64,000 bases of DNA from Candidatus Fukatsuia endosymbiont of Tuberolachnus salignus (GTDB taxonomy: Bacteria > Pseudomonadota > Gammaproteobacteria > Enterobacterales > Enterobacteriaceae), in assembly GCF_964030845.1 (NCBI RefSeq), contig NZ_OZ034983.1, positions 62,001-126,000 on the forward strand, given 5' to 3'. Positions within the stretch are counted from its first letter, which is position 1. Each line of letters starts with the position of its first letter. The position numbers and the translations under genes were made by a program. The notes under the pieces are model-generated. The model was not told the origin of the DNA and searched no databases. It saw only the letters and a list, made by a program, of their open reading frames with translations. Of the stretch, positions 36,580-45,221 are shown in pieces.

Positions 36580-39432
36580 ATGAATGTCATTTATACCCTC
36601 ACCGGTGGTGCCTGGTTTCGTGATTCTCTCAATGCGATAGCCGCGTTTACCACATCAAGTAACTGGCAAGCCCTGCTGAGTATGGCGACGATTTTATCGG
36701 TTGTAGTGGCAGCAATGGCTTACATTAAAGGGCACGATATGATGACGCTGCTCAAATGGGTAGGCATTTATACGCTGGTCTCTGGTGTGCTGATTGCTAT
36801 CAGATTACCGGTACAGATTATCGATAGCTCGCGTCCTATGACGGTCTATCAGGTCGATAATGTGCCTGTCGGATTGGTGTTGCCTGCCTCATTGATCACA
36901 ACCGTGGGTCATGCTTTGGTCGAAGGATACGAAACGGTATTCCATCAACCGGATGCGCTGACCTACAGTAAAACCGGCATGTTGTTTGGTGCCGATCTGA
37001 TGGGGAAAAGTACTGACTTTATGTCAACCCACCCGCAGATTTCAGGATTGTTCTCAGATTATGTGCAAAATTGTGTAGTCGGCGATATGTTGCTGAACCA
37101 TAAATACCAGCTGGATGAGTTAATGAACAGCGAAGATCCCTACAGCTTGATTTTCAGTAGACCGAGTCCATTACGCGGCGTATTTGATGATAATGGTCAA
37201 TTCCAGACTTGCCAATGGGCAGCGGTGCAACTACAAAATGCATTGGGGCGGGATACCAGCACCGGTGGGAAAACTCGGCACTATTATGTACGCCAAATCC
37301 TGGGAGGGTACCCTAACGCCACCGTTTTATTCGGTGAATTAATGGGAGACAGTTACCGTTATTTCTATGGTAACAGCCAAAGTACTAGTGTGATGATGAA
37401 ACGTAATGTCACCTTAAGTGCGTTGCGTAAAGGGATTGTCGGTTATGCAGCTCGTAGCGGTGATACGGCCAGTTTGGTGAACCTCGCAACCGAATCCTCT
37501 TATGCAAAAATGCGTATGTCACAAGCAACGGGGGCCAACATTGCCATGCGGCAGTTGCCCATTATGCAAACGGTGCTGACGGGGGTGCTGATAGGTTTAT
37601 TTCCGATTATCATGGTGCTAGCATTAATCAGCCTATTATCGTTGGAGGTGCTCAAAGGATACGTGTTTACCCTGGCGTATTTGCAAAGTTGGCCGCTGTT
37701 ATTTGCCATTATGAATAACGCAATGAATTTTTATCTAAAAACTCGTACCACAGGGACGCCTATTACGCTGTCAAACCTCTCGATGGTTCAGCAACAATAT
37801 TCCGATATTGGCACCACCGCCGGTTGGTTGGCGCTGTCTATCCCGTTCCTGGCTTACGGTATTGTCAAAGGACTGGGAAGTGCGGTTTCGCAAGCGGGGA
37901 GTTATTTGGGCTCGGCGATGCAAAGTGCGGCAACCCAATCATCATCTCAAGCCGTGGATGGCACCTGGTCACTGAACAACCTGCAAACAGACAATGTTCA
38001 AGGTAACAAATGGGATACCAATAGTGCCTTTTCGCATGGTCAGATGACCTCCCAGGTAGGCAGTGGGGCGCTGGTGACGCAAACAGGGAGTGGACAAAGG
38101 GTATATAACACCACTCCCGCCCTGTCAAAGCTGCCAATGGACATTAATTTTGGTCGCACAGAAAGCAGCACGGCACAACGGTTAGCGCGAGAAAGCCAGA
38201 TCCAGGCTGAAAGCGCGTTGGCTGGATTTAATCATACCAGTAACAGCGCCTATAGCCAGGCTAAACAATTTTCACAGCAAACGGGGAATAGCGCGACGGT
38301 AACGCGGGGCATTGACAGTGCTCAAGGGACATCAGAAACCCAGGCGGTTAATCAGATGCTGTCAGCCGCCAAGCGCTATGCAGAGAAAAATAATATTAGC
38401 GAATCTCAAGCCTTTACTGAGTTAAATAATATGTCCCGCAGGGCTGAGCTTTCAGGCAGTGCTATGGGACGTGTCGATATCAATTCAGACAGGCATATTT
38501 TTGGAAAAGTGGCGGGGTTGGCGACGGGGGTTGCTGCTGGCGTTGAATTTCGTGGCGGCGTAAGCGGTACCGCGAGTAATGCATCTACCCGTAGTACTGA
38601 TGAAAAAGCAACACGCTCACAAGATCATTCGATTGACCAGTCCAGCCAAGAAGCCAATGATTTTCGTCAGGGCAGGGAGATGCTAAAAAGTTTCCGTACT
38701 TCACAGTCAGGGAGTCATGCAGATAATACGGCAAACGCTCAGATTGAGCAGTTAGGTACCACCCTGAGTGTTGCTGATAGCCGGTATCAACACTATACCG
38801 CCAGCCTTAATCGCAACCACGAGTACAGCCAAATGGCCTCAGCAGCACAGACAACCAGCGCTCAAACTCAAAGCAATTATACGCAGGAGTTTGTGAATTA
38901 TGTTCAGTCACACAGTCCTGAGCGCGCTGAGGCTATACTAACGGATACAGCCAGCCCCATGGTTAGAGCAGAGCGGGAGCAGCTTGCGGGTCAATTTATG
39001 GAAGATAAGTTACGTGCCCGCGTCGACGGTCACTTTAACAACAGTCGCGCACAGTTGGGAGAAGGGATGTCTGATGTTAATAACACCGTTACATCGGTTG
39101 GAGAAAATGCCTGGCAGCAGGGGAACTCAGCCATTCAATCACGGATTGACGCTGCCAGTATTCGCTCTGATAACACCAATAGAGTCGACTCGATGATGAG
39201 CGATGGAAACCAGCATATTTCCCATGCTGACAGGGAGATTAATAGTGCTAAGGAGGGTATAAACAGTGATCAAAAAGACCGTGGTTCAGCTCACCAGCAG
39301 GCAGAACAAAAATTCGATAAAGATTATGACAACGCGACTGAAAATCAACGTTTACCTTGGGTAGCAAGTCAAGATGCGCTAACTCAGCGGGCACTGGAAA
39401 TACAGAAAAAAAATAAAGGGGGTGGGCAATGA
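36580..39432 (+). CDS. traG: TraG, pilus assembly and mating-pair stabilisation protein
   Basis: 950 residues (F 938). The N-terminal half has several membrane segments (about 30-50, 58-75, 330-370, 405-430). The long hydrophilic C-terminal half, rich in Ser, Gln and Asn, lies in the periplasm. Family landmarks: IYTLTGGAWFRDSLNAIAAF at the start, LKGYVFTLAYLQSWPLLFAI and IGTTAGWLALSIPFLAYGIV. In F the C-terminus also interacts with TraN and mediates entry-exclusion recognition. The stop overlaps the start of a small downstream gene (ATGA). Confidence 0.92.
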   Translation: MNVIYTLTGGAWFRDSLNAIAAFTTSSNWQALLSMATILSVVVAAMAYIKGHDMMTLLKWVGIYTLVSGVLIAIRLPVQIIDSSRPMTVYQVDNVPVGLVLPASLITTVGHALVEGYETVFHQPDALTYSKTGMLFGADLMGKSTDFMSTHPQISGLFSDYVQNCVVGDMLLNHKYQLDELMNSEDPYSLIFSRPSPLRGVFDDNGQFQTCQWAAVQLQNALGRDTSTGGKTRHYYVRQILGGYPNATVLFGELMGDSYRYFYGNSQSTSVMMKRNVTLSALRKGIVGYAARSGDTASLVNLATESSYAKMRMSQATGANIAMRQLPIMQTVLTGVLIGLFPIIMVLALISLLSLEVLKGYVFTLAYLQSWPLLFAIMNNAMNFYLKTRTTGTPITLSNLSMVQQQYSDIGTTAGWLALSIPFLAYGIVKGLGSAVSQAGSYLGSAMQSAATQSSSQAVDGTWSLNNLQTDNVQGNKWDTNSAFSHGQMTSQVGSGALVTQTGSGQRVYNTTPALSKLPMDINFGRTESSTAQRLARESQIQAESALAGFNHTSNSAYSQAKQFSQQTGNSATVTRGIDSAQGTSETQAVNQMLSAAKRYAEKNNISESQAFTELNNMSRRAELSGSAMGRVDINSDRHIFGKVAGLATGVAAGVEFRGGVSGTASNASTRSTDEKATRSQDHSIDQSSQEANDFRQGREMLKSFRTSQSGSHADNTANAQIEQLGTTLSVADSRYQHYTASLNRNHEYSQMASAAQTTSAQTQSNYTQEFVNYVQSHSPERAEAILTDTASPMVRAEREQLAGQFMEDKLRARVDGHFNNSRAQLGEGMSDVNNTVTSVGENAWQQGNSAIQSRIDAASIRSDNTNRVDSMMSDGNQHISHADREINSAKEGINSDQKDRGSAHQQAEQKFDKDYDNATENQRLPWVASQDALTQRALEIQKKNKGGGQ

Positions 39433-39626
39433 TCATAAACAGCTTGTTTCAGACGCTGTCTTGGCGAGTCATGTTGATGCTGATCCCGTCGCTTTATTTT
39501 GTCGTGTGACTATCCATACCGTTTATCCTGGTATCTGCCAAGCTTATTATGTTGGGTGCATTGGCATTGTTTTTATACCGATGGGCGTGTTCATTGGGCT
39601 ATTTTTCGACCGATACAAAAGGATGA
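39429..39626 (+). pseudogene. Small two-TM protein after traG with in-frame TGA
   Basis: The ATG overlaps the traG stop. The frame reads MIINSLFQTLSWRVMLMLIP SLYFVV in two parts, then TGA (39507-39509), then LSIPFILVSAKLIMLGALAL and a polar tail SLGYFSTDTKG to a final TGA. Without the first TGA it would be a 64-65 residue protein with two hydrophobic helices. It sits where F-like operons carry traS, but no sequence similarity to TraS was recognised. The stop context is UGA-CUA, a leaky context in several systems, so partial readthrough cannot be excluded. Confidence 0.55.
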
Positions 39627-39775
39627 CAGTGGATAACTGAGTTAAGAAAACGTCGCCCAATGCATCGACTATCCATGCTATCTACAAAGACAACAAAATA
39701 TACTCTGTCCACAAGAACAGTTAATGCAGCTTGGCGTAAAGCCTTCCGGTAGCTGAGGAATGACATCAAAATAAT

Positions 39776-39848
39776 GCGCGCCAATTATGTGGCGCGATTA
39801 TAAAAATGGCGCCATAATCGCGCCACTCGTACCCTTAAATCGCGCCAA
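39776..39848. promoter_or_regulatory. Palindromic operator cluster upstream of the Fic gene
   Basis: A perfect 13-bp inverted repeat, GTGGCGCGATTAT (39789-39801) and ATAATCGCGCCAC (39814-39826), is followed by another half-site (AAATCGCGCCA, 39838-39848) and preceded by GCGCGCCA (39777). The last half-site ends 8 bases before the fic ATG. Such an array suggests autoregulation, perhaps by the HTH-like N-terminus of the Fic protein. Confidence 0.65.
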
Positions 39849-39856
39849 AGGTAACT

Positions 39857-41206
39857 ATGTCATCCCTCTCTGATCTTTTGCAAAATATTCAGTTATCTAC
39901 CGGGCTAACGCTGGCTGAAGTACTGGCCAGCCATCCTAATATCAGACGCCGCACCGCCCAACGCTGGCTTGCTAAAATGGCCGAAGCCGGACAAATTATT
40001 GCCGTTGGTGAGGGACGTGCACGGCGCTATTTTCCGATAAAGTCAGCCGATGCAGCTAACACGGATGATACCTTTCCTCAGCACATTCCGCTTTCTGCGG
40101 ACAGTGTAGATATTCTTGCTTATGTTGATCGTCCCATCACAATACGCACACCAGTAGGCTATCAGCGCGATTTTCTAGGAAGCTACCAACCCAATAAAAC
40201 ACGCTACCTGTCCGAGCCATTGTGTCGTCAATTAAAAAAAATGGGGGATACCGGACAAGCTAAACTCCCTGCCGGAACTTATGGCCGTGAGATCCTGAAC
40301 CGCTTATTGATCGATTTGTCATGGGCATCGAGTCATCTGGAAGGAAATACCTATTCCCGCTTGGATACCCGCCTATTGATCGAACAAGGCATGGTATCTC
40401 AAGGTAAAGCGGCCATTGAAACGCAGATGATCCTGAATCACAAAGCAGCCATAGAGTTGTTAATCGATAATGCAGCGACTATCCGCTTCAACCGTTATAC
40501 ATTGCTCAATCTGCACAGTATTTTGTCGGAAAACTTGCTGCCTAACCCTGCTGATGAAGGCCGGTTACGTCAACATGCTGTTGATATTGGCAAGAGTGTT
40601 TACCGCCCTCTTTCTGTACCGGCGCAAATCAGCGAGATACTTGACAGGATACTAAATAAAGCAAATCAGATCAGTGATCCGTTTGAACAATCATTTTTTG
40701 TTATGGTTCATCTGCCTTACCTACAACCTTTCGCAGATGTGAATAAACGTACTTCACGTCTAGTGACTAACTTGCCGATGATCCGCGCTAATTTGTGCCC
40801 TCTGACCTTCATTGATGTACCTGAACAGGCATACAGTCGTGCGGTTATTGGTGTCTATGAAATGACTCGCATTGAATTGTTACGTGATCTGTATATCTGG
40901 GCTTATGAACGCTCCACACAGGAGTATTTAGCCATCAAACAGAATCTGTCCGAACCCGAACCCTTACGGTTAATGTATAGAAATATTATCAATCAAACCG
41001 TGAGAGAAACGGTTATCCAGCAAGGACAAGAGCCTCTTAAGGTCATTCGTCGTACATTGGAAAAACAGGTGCCTGAAATGGATCGTGAAAATGTTGAATA
41101 TCTGGTGATAGCCGAGCTGCGCAGATTACACGAAGGTGTATTGGTGCGTTACGGTTTAAGTCGCTCTGAATTTTCATTGTGGCAAGCGCAACAGAGTGAA
41201 TTGTAA
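39857..41206 (+). CDS. Fic-family protein with degenerate catalytic motif
   Basis: 449 residues. An N-terminal winged-helix-like part (LTLAEVLASHPNIRRRTAQR, WLAKMAEAGQIIAVGEGRAR) is followed by a Fic domain. An inhibitory-helix motif (S/T)xxxE(G/N) is visible as SSHLEG (S158-E162-G163). The core reads LQPFADVNKRTSR (about 289-301) in place of HPFxxGNGRxxR: the catalytic His is Gln, both Gly are changed, Asn and both Arg remain. AMP transfer is therefore unlikely or altered. It is an insertion between traG and traD with its own operator array, and may act as a regulator or toxin-like module. Function not established. Confidence 0.75.
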   Translation: MSSLSDLLQNIQLSTGLTLAEVLASHPNIRRRTAQRWLAKMAEAGQIIAVGEGRARRYFPIKSADAANTDDTFPQHIPLSADSVDILAYVDRPITIRTPVGYQRDFLGSYQPNKTRYLSEPLCRQLKKMGDTGQAKLPAGTYGREILNRLLIDLSWASSHLEGNTYSRLDTRLLIEQGMVSQGKAAIETQMILNHKAAIELLIDNAATIRFNRYTLLNLHSILSENLLPNPADEGRLRQHAVDIGKSVYRPLSVPAQISEILDRILNKANQISDPFEQSFFVMVHLPYLQPFADVNKRTSRLVTNLPMIRANLCPLTFIDVPEQAYSRAVIGVYEMTRIELLRDLYIWAYERSTQEYLAIKQNLSEPEPLRLMYRNIINQTVRETVIQQGQEPLKVIRRTLEKQVPEMDRENVEYLVIAELRRLHEGVLVRYGLSRSEFSLWQAQQSEL

Positions 41207-41290
41207 TTCGTGATTGGAGTTTTCCCGCCTATTCAGTTCAAACTGGCAATAAACGAGTTGCTTAATAAGCCTATTGCATTTTCGATCAGG

Positions 41291-42571
41291 TTAGAGAAAT
41301 GTAATGAACGCGTCCCAACCCCTTACATAGGTATCTACACATCTTCGAACTGGCACAGGGCTCTTACTGCCAGCCGGGTCAGTTCTTCTGGGGTATTCTG
41401 ACAATAACTTTAGCGTGTTTAATAATATCGCTAACCCTGCCAACAGCGACGGTGTGCTTTCACGTCGGCTACGCTTTTGTTGTCGCCCCGATAACCGACA
41501 TATCCACTGCCGGGCACGCGCATTTTCTTCTCCTTCTGCGCGCTGCAATCGCCACGCCAGCACACACGCCATACTCACTATCAGCAATCTGCGTAGCACC
41601 GCACTGTGCTGAAGCCAGGCCTCCACGTTATGCCCTGCACCTTTTATCAGCTTAAAAAACGACTCAATGCTCCAGCGCCAATAATACCACTGCGCCCCCT
41701 CTTCCCCGCAGAGCTTGTCCTCCACATTCGTCAGCAACGTCCAGCGTCCCAGCACCCGGCCTTCATTATCACTCAACTGGGCCACAACCAATCTGACAGT
41801 CAGGGAGTGCCCTGGCTGAGCTTTTATCCGTCGGCCCGTTTCCTTATCTGAACGCTTTGGCCTGGCAACCCGGGTGATTATCACAGGGGCCTCGCTAATC
41901 GCCAGACCCGCTTTTCTCCCTTTATAGTCAACCTCCGCTCTCACTGTAAATTCCAGACCATCAGCGACTTCGCCGAGTTTTTGAGTTTCACCCTTATATT
42001 GAACCCGGTGACCTTCTTTACCACGGATAAGCCAGCGTAGACCCTGAACACTCAGTTCCCACATGTAGGCGATGGAGTCCCCTTCACGGTCAATAATGTG
42101 AACCAACGTCTTGCCGATATCCAGGGCTTCGAGCCGAGTGATATCCGTCGTCAGGGCATCCATATGGGTCTGCGGGGCAGATGTGTCGTCTTTCAGCGTT
42201 GAGTGACAACCCGCACTGTCTGTCAACGTCTGGGCCAGAGGAGCAACCGGCAGGCCGGAGGCGGCATCAACCAGCAGGCTACTTTGTAGCTCATACCCTA
42301 TGTCCCTGCCGTGGCTCATCTGCAGGCGGTTCTGCTTTTTATGATGCGACTGGAACTGTAAACCCGACCCGTCATGAATCACGAGAGCATATGAATGTGG
42401 GCTTGAGGCAATGCCCTCACGGGCGAACGCAATAATCGGGTCGTTAAGCTGGCTGAAGGTAATACGGGCATTGTTGAGAAATCGCCAGACGGCCTGAGTG
42501 GTGGCAAAGGTGGTCTTCTGAGCGCTGGCGACATCTTTAATCGCACAGGCAAGAGGATCTGAAGGTGTCAT
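41291..42571 (-). CDS. IS4-family transposase
   Basis: 426 residues with the DDE signs of IS4-type enzymes: LVIHDGSGLQF (first Asp), LVHIIDREGDSIAYMWEL (second Asp) and the Y-R-E-K signature WYYWRWSIESFFKLIKGAG near residue 300. The frame runs past the left inverted repeat of the element (41329-41342), so the last ~13 residues (after CVDTYV) and the stop come from flanking DNA. The catalytic core is complete, so it may be active. Confidence 0.85.
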   Translation of the reverse strand: MTPSDPLACAIKDVASAQKTTFATTQAVWRFLNNARITFSQLNDPIIAFAREGIASSPHSYALVIHDGSGLQFQSHHKKQNRLQMSHGRDIGYELQSSLLVDAASGLPVAPLAQTLTDSAGCHSTLKDDTSAPQTHMDALTTDITRLEALDIGKTLVHIIDREGDSIAYMWELSVQGLRWLIRGKEGHRVQYKGETQKLGEVADGLEFTVRAEVDYKGRKAGLAISEAPVIITRVARPKRSDKETGRRIKAQPGHSLTVRLVVAQLSDNEGRVLGRWTLLTNVEDKLCGEEGAQWYYWRWSIESFFKLIKGAGHNVEAWLQHSAVLRRLLIVSMACVLAWRLQRAEGEENARARQWICRLSGRQQKRSRRESTPSLLAGLAILLNTLKLLSEYPRRTDPAGSKSPVPVRRCVDTYVRGWDAFITFL

Positions 42572-42688
42572 ATGTCGTTTAACCCGCGTCTGATATGGCG
42601 GTCAAGCCGGGCATCGAGCCCGGCAAAAGAGAAGTTGAGAGCATGCTAAAGAGTAATAGCATTAATCACAATAAATGTGTAGATACCT
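41329..42688 (-). mobile_element. IS4-family insertion sequence
   Basis: Ends AGGTATCTACACAT and ATGTGTAGATACCT form a perfect 14-bp inverted repeat 1.36 kb apart. No target duplication is visible because the right end touches the neighbouring IS5-family element at 42689 with no gap. Confidence 0.75.
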
Positions 42689-43466
42689 GGCACTGTTAAC
42701 AAAGTGAATATTGAGATAAGATCCACTTTTTGTGGGGTTGTTAAGGATGAAAAACAGACATTATCCGATCAAGGCATCCGATTTTATAAAAGAAATCGAG
42801 CCTCATATTCTTAAGTATTATAAGCGGCCAGGCAGACCCGCCGGTATCAGCCATTATCACTTTTTCTCGGCAGTGTTATACGTATTGAGAACCGGTATCC
42901 CTTGGCGTGATGTGCCTACTTTTTATGGCCATTGGCATACGATTTACACGCGTTTTAAACGCTGGAGTGAAAATGGGCTATTCTGGCATTTGCTTTATCT
43001 CTTGCAGAAAAGAAAGAAAATCAGCCTTAATTACGTCTGGATAGACAGCACCACAGTGCTGGTACACCGCCACGGCTCAGGGAGTTTAAAAAAAAAGGAC
43101 CTCAGTCGATAGGGCGCGGGCGCAAAGGGATAAGTACCAAAATTCATGTCGGTCTTGCAGGCAATTATCTCAGGGGTGTCTGTTTGTCTGAAGGACAACG
43201 CACTGATATGAAAGTCTTTCCTTTCTTTAGTGTCCAAATTTATTAGGCCAGAATAGTGATCCCTCGCTGCAAGCGCGCGCTTTATCCCGGTATCCAGCCA
43301 AAAGATAAAGAAAAATATAAAACACGTAATGCCATTGAACGTTTCTTCGGCAAAATAAAAGAACACAAAAGACTCGCTTTATGCTTTGATAAGCTTGATA
43401 TCACCTTTTTTCTTTATTTCGCCATCGCTTGTCTTAAGGTCTTTAAATTACTTTGTTAACAGTGCC
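42689..43466 (+). mobile_element. IS5-family insertion sequence, internally deleted
   Basis: 778 bp with perfect 17-bp inverted repeats, GGCACTGTTAACAAAGT and its complement. It abuts the IS4-family element. An orphan copy of the right repeat lies at 53731-53747. Confidence 0.85.
42747..43459 (+). pseudogene. IS5-family transposase, frameshifted and with an internal deletion
   Basis: The 5' part (42747-43112) reads MKNRHYPIKASDFIKEIEPH and later RTGIPWRDVPTFYGHW and VWIDSTTVLVHRHGSGS. At an A9 run (43091-43099) a -1 shift is needed to continue as GPQSIGRGRKGISTKIHVGL up to a TAG near 43244. The 3' part (43256-43459) resumes with ERFFGKIKEHKRLALCFDKL. About 60 residues around the second Asp are missing, so the enzyme is dead; the ends may still be mobilised in trans. 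Confidence 0.75.
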
Positions 43467-43921
43467 GCCTATCGCAAACCCTGTGATTCAGATTCACTTT
43501 ATCGACGAGCACCGTGGTGAGGTAGTTGACAAGCTTTACTATTAGGCACAAGTATCTTCATTGAGGTAGCGAGTGAACAAACAAAGAAGAGTGCAACCCA
43601 CTATCGTTTGCGTTGGTATGTTAGCTCATTGTCTTTAAACAGGGCGGGATTTCACTTTGTATTATTTATAACCAACAAGGTTGGTATTTAAGCATTTTAT
43701 AAGCTAAGTCTTCTCAAGAGTTTAATTAACATACAAAAATTGAGCATTTTACAACCTAAATTAGGTTAATTAATAAGCTAAATCTCCCCCTGGCCTTTAA
43801 ATGCAGAACAAGACCAGTAGTAACAGATAATGGGTTGCGAAAAAATGACCTATTTTTATTCACGGGTTACAAAAGGTAGTATATTGTTGTATATTGATGC
43901 AATTAACATCAAGGAGGCTCT
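43467..43921. other. Intergenic segment with a possible IS3 relic, and the TA promoter
   Basis: 43467-43540 reads VIQIHFIDEHRGEV in one frame, similar in style to the start of IS3-type OrfB, but too short to be sure. The rest is AT-rich. Immediately upstream of the antitoxin gene, two related TATATTGTTG/TATATTGATG blocks (43872-43898) may be promoter and operator, followed by AAGGAGG. Confidence 0.35.
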
Positions 43922-44143
43922 ATGGCAATCCCATTGAAATTATCCAATGAACTAGTAGATATGGCCAGGCCGCGCGCCGTTGCTGAACATCGGTCCATTC
44001 CAAAACAGATCGAATATTGGGCGCGTCTCGGGAAGGTGGTTGAGGATAATCCAGAACTACCCGTTCAATTTATCAAGAGCACGCTACTCGCTACTGCTGA
44101 GGCAGATGCGGGTCAACTGTCTGAATACCACATTGGTGTGTGA
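43922..44143 (+). CDS. Type II antitoxin, ParD-like
   Basis: 73 residues: MAIPLKLSNELVDMARPRAV, AEHRSIPKQIEYWARLGKVV. This is a ribbon-helix-helix pattern typical of small ParD-like antitoxins, with an Arg-Ser-hydrophobic turn. It is directly followed by a RelE/ParE-type gene with a one-base overlap (TGATG). A strong AAGGAGG lies before the ATG. It should bind the toxin and repress the operon. Confidence 0.75.
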   Translation: MAIPLKLSNELVDMARPRAVAEHRSIPKQIEYWARLGKVVEDNPELPVQFIKSTLLATAEADAGQLSEYHIGV

Positions 44144-44430
44144 TGTCGTTGAAGATTCTTAGCACACCAACGTTTAATCGCGTTGTTAAAAAAATGCCTG
44201 CACGCGATAAAAAAGTGGTCGATCAGGTTGTCATGGAGATTACTGCTGCTCCTACCATCGGTAAAGAAAAAAAAGGCGATTTAGCCGGCGTGTTTGTTTT
44301 CAAGTTCAAAATCAACAAACAGGAAACTTTACTGGCATATCGACTTTTGCCAGATAAAAGGAAACCGCAAGAGGTTGTCTTGCTTAACATTGGTTCTCAT
44401 GAGAACTTTTACACCATCATGAAACGGTAA
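44143..44430 (+). CDS. Type II toxin, RelE/ParE-like
   Basis: 95 residues: LKILSTPTFNRVVKKMPARD, KGDLAGVFVFKFKINKQETL, LAYRLLPDKRKPQEVVLLNI and a final SHENFYTIMKR. The short alpha/beta form with a central 'F-K-xxx-LAYR' strand and terminal 'HENFY' is typical of RelE/ParE-superfamily toxins (mRNA interferases or gyrase inhibitors). The ATG at 44143 overlaps the antitoxin stop; a GTG one codon upstream is possible. Confidence 0.8.
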   Translation: MSLKILSTPTFNRVVKKMPARDKKVVDQVVMEITAAPTIGKEKKGDLAGVFVFKFKINKQETLLAYRLLPDKRKPQEVVLLNIGSHENFYTIMKR

Positions 44431-44460
44431 AACCCTCTGAAAGATCTATCAGACCTAGGA

Positions 44461-44720
44461 TTTTGAAGTCCAAGATGAACTTATTCAGCACTACACTTTC
44501 AATGAATCTGATCTGTCGTTGATCCAACAACGCGGCGATGTAAACTGTCTTAATGTCGCGATGCAGTTGTGTTTGTTATGTTTTTCAGGTCAAGAGGTAA
44601 CTGCCTGATACTATGGTGCCTACATTTCTATTGTAATGGATCGGGCGATAACTGCGCATCAGTTGGTCACAGTATGCCGAACGAGAGGAAACACGCTGAG
44701 AACATCTATTATGAATGGCG
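44461..44720 (+). pseudogene. Tn3-family transposase (TnpA) N-terminal remnant
   Basis: One frame reads FEVQDELIQHYTFNESDLSL, IQQRGDVNCLNVAMQLCLLC, FSGQEV. This matches the TnpA N-terminal pattern (DELIxHYTxSExDLxLIxxRR, GFAVQLCxLRxPG). After a stop and frame change, WSQYAEREETR-stop-EHL corresponds to the later 'W..Y..RE.TRREHL' block. Only a relic of a Tn3-type transposon remains; no inverted repeats were found. Confidence 0.7.
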
Positions 44721-44887
44721 TACCTGTGGGTTTGTTGCCTAATAAAAGAACGTTTAGTAGAAAGTCATGCGGATGTTGTTTTTATCATCATTATGATTGA
44801 GGTACATCAACAAATAAAATTAATATAATCAATTTATTTATTTTCAAATGGAAATTAATTAACACAAGACTCTTTAGGAGACAGTAA

Positions 44888-45148
44888 ATGACCAGCAAGA
44901 CATGGGACAATCAGGAATCTGAAAAAATACATGCAGAAATAGCAAAACTTATGGCTGAAACGTCCAAAATCAGTGCTGAAACCTCAAGGATAAATGCTGA
45001 GTTTTCTAAACTCAGTTTGGATAGCAAGAAGACAGCGGCAGAAACAACTAAATTATATCGTGAAATATTCTGGTATCCCGTAGCCATTGCATCTGGTTTT
45101 GTTGGAACTATTGCTGCTATCACAACCATTATTATCAAGTTAGTGTAA
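44888..45148 (+). CDS. Small coiled-coil protein with C-terminal membrane anchor
   Basis: 86 residues. The first ~58 are an almost perfect heptad-like series (EIAKLMAETSKISAETSRIN, AEFSKLSLDSKKTAAETTKL). One hydrophobic helix follows (WYPVAIASGFVGTIAAITTI) and a short tail. AGGAG lies before the ATG. It sits just upstream of traD, the place of the surface/entry-exclusion genes in F, but shows no similarity to TraS or TraT. It could be an inner-membrane exclusion or coupling accessory factor; not recognised. Confidence 0.6.
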   Translation: MTSKTWDNQESEKIHAEIAKLMAETSKISAETSRINAEFSKLSLDSKKTAAETTKLYREIFWYPVAIASGFVGTIAAITTIIIKLV

Positions 45149-45221
45149 GTTAACTCTCCGTGGGCGAGGTATAACTGTTTTAGTTACGCCTGCGTCCATC
45201 CTGTTTTACATTGAGAAAATA

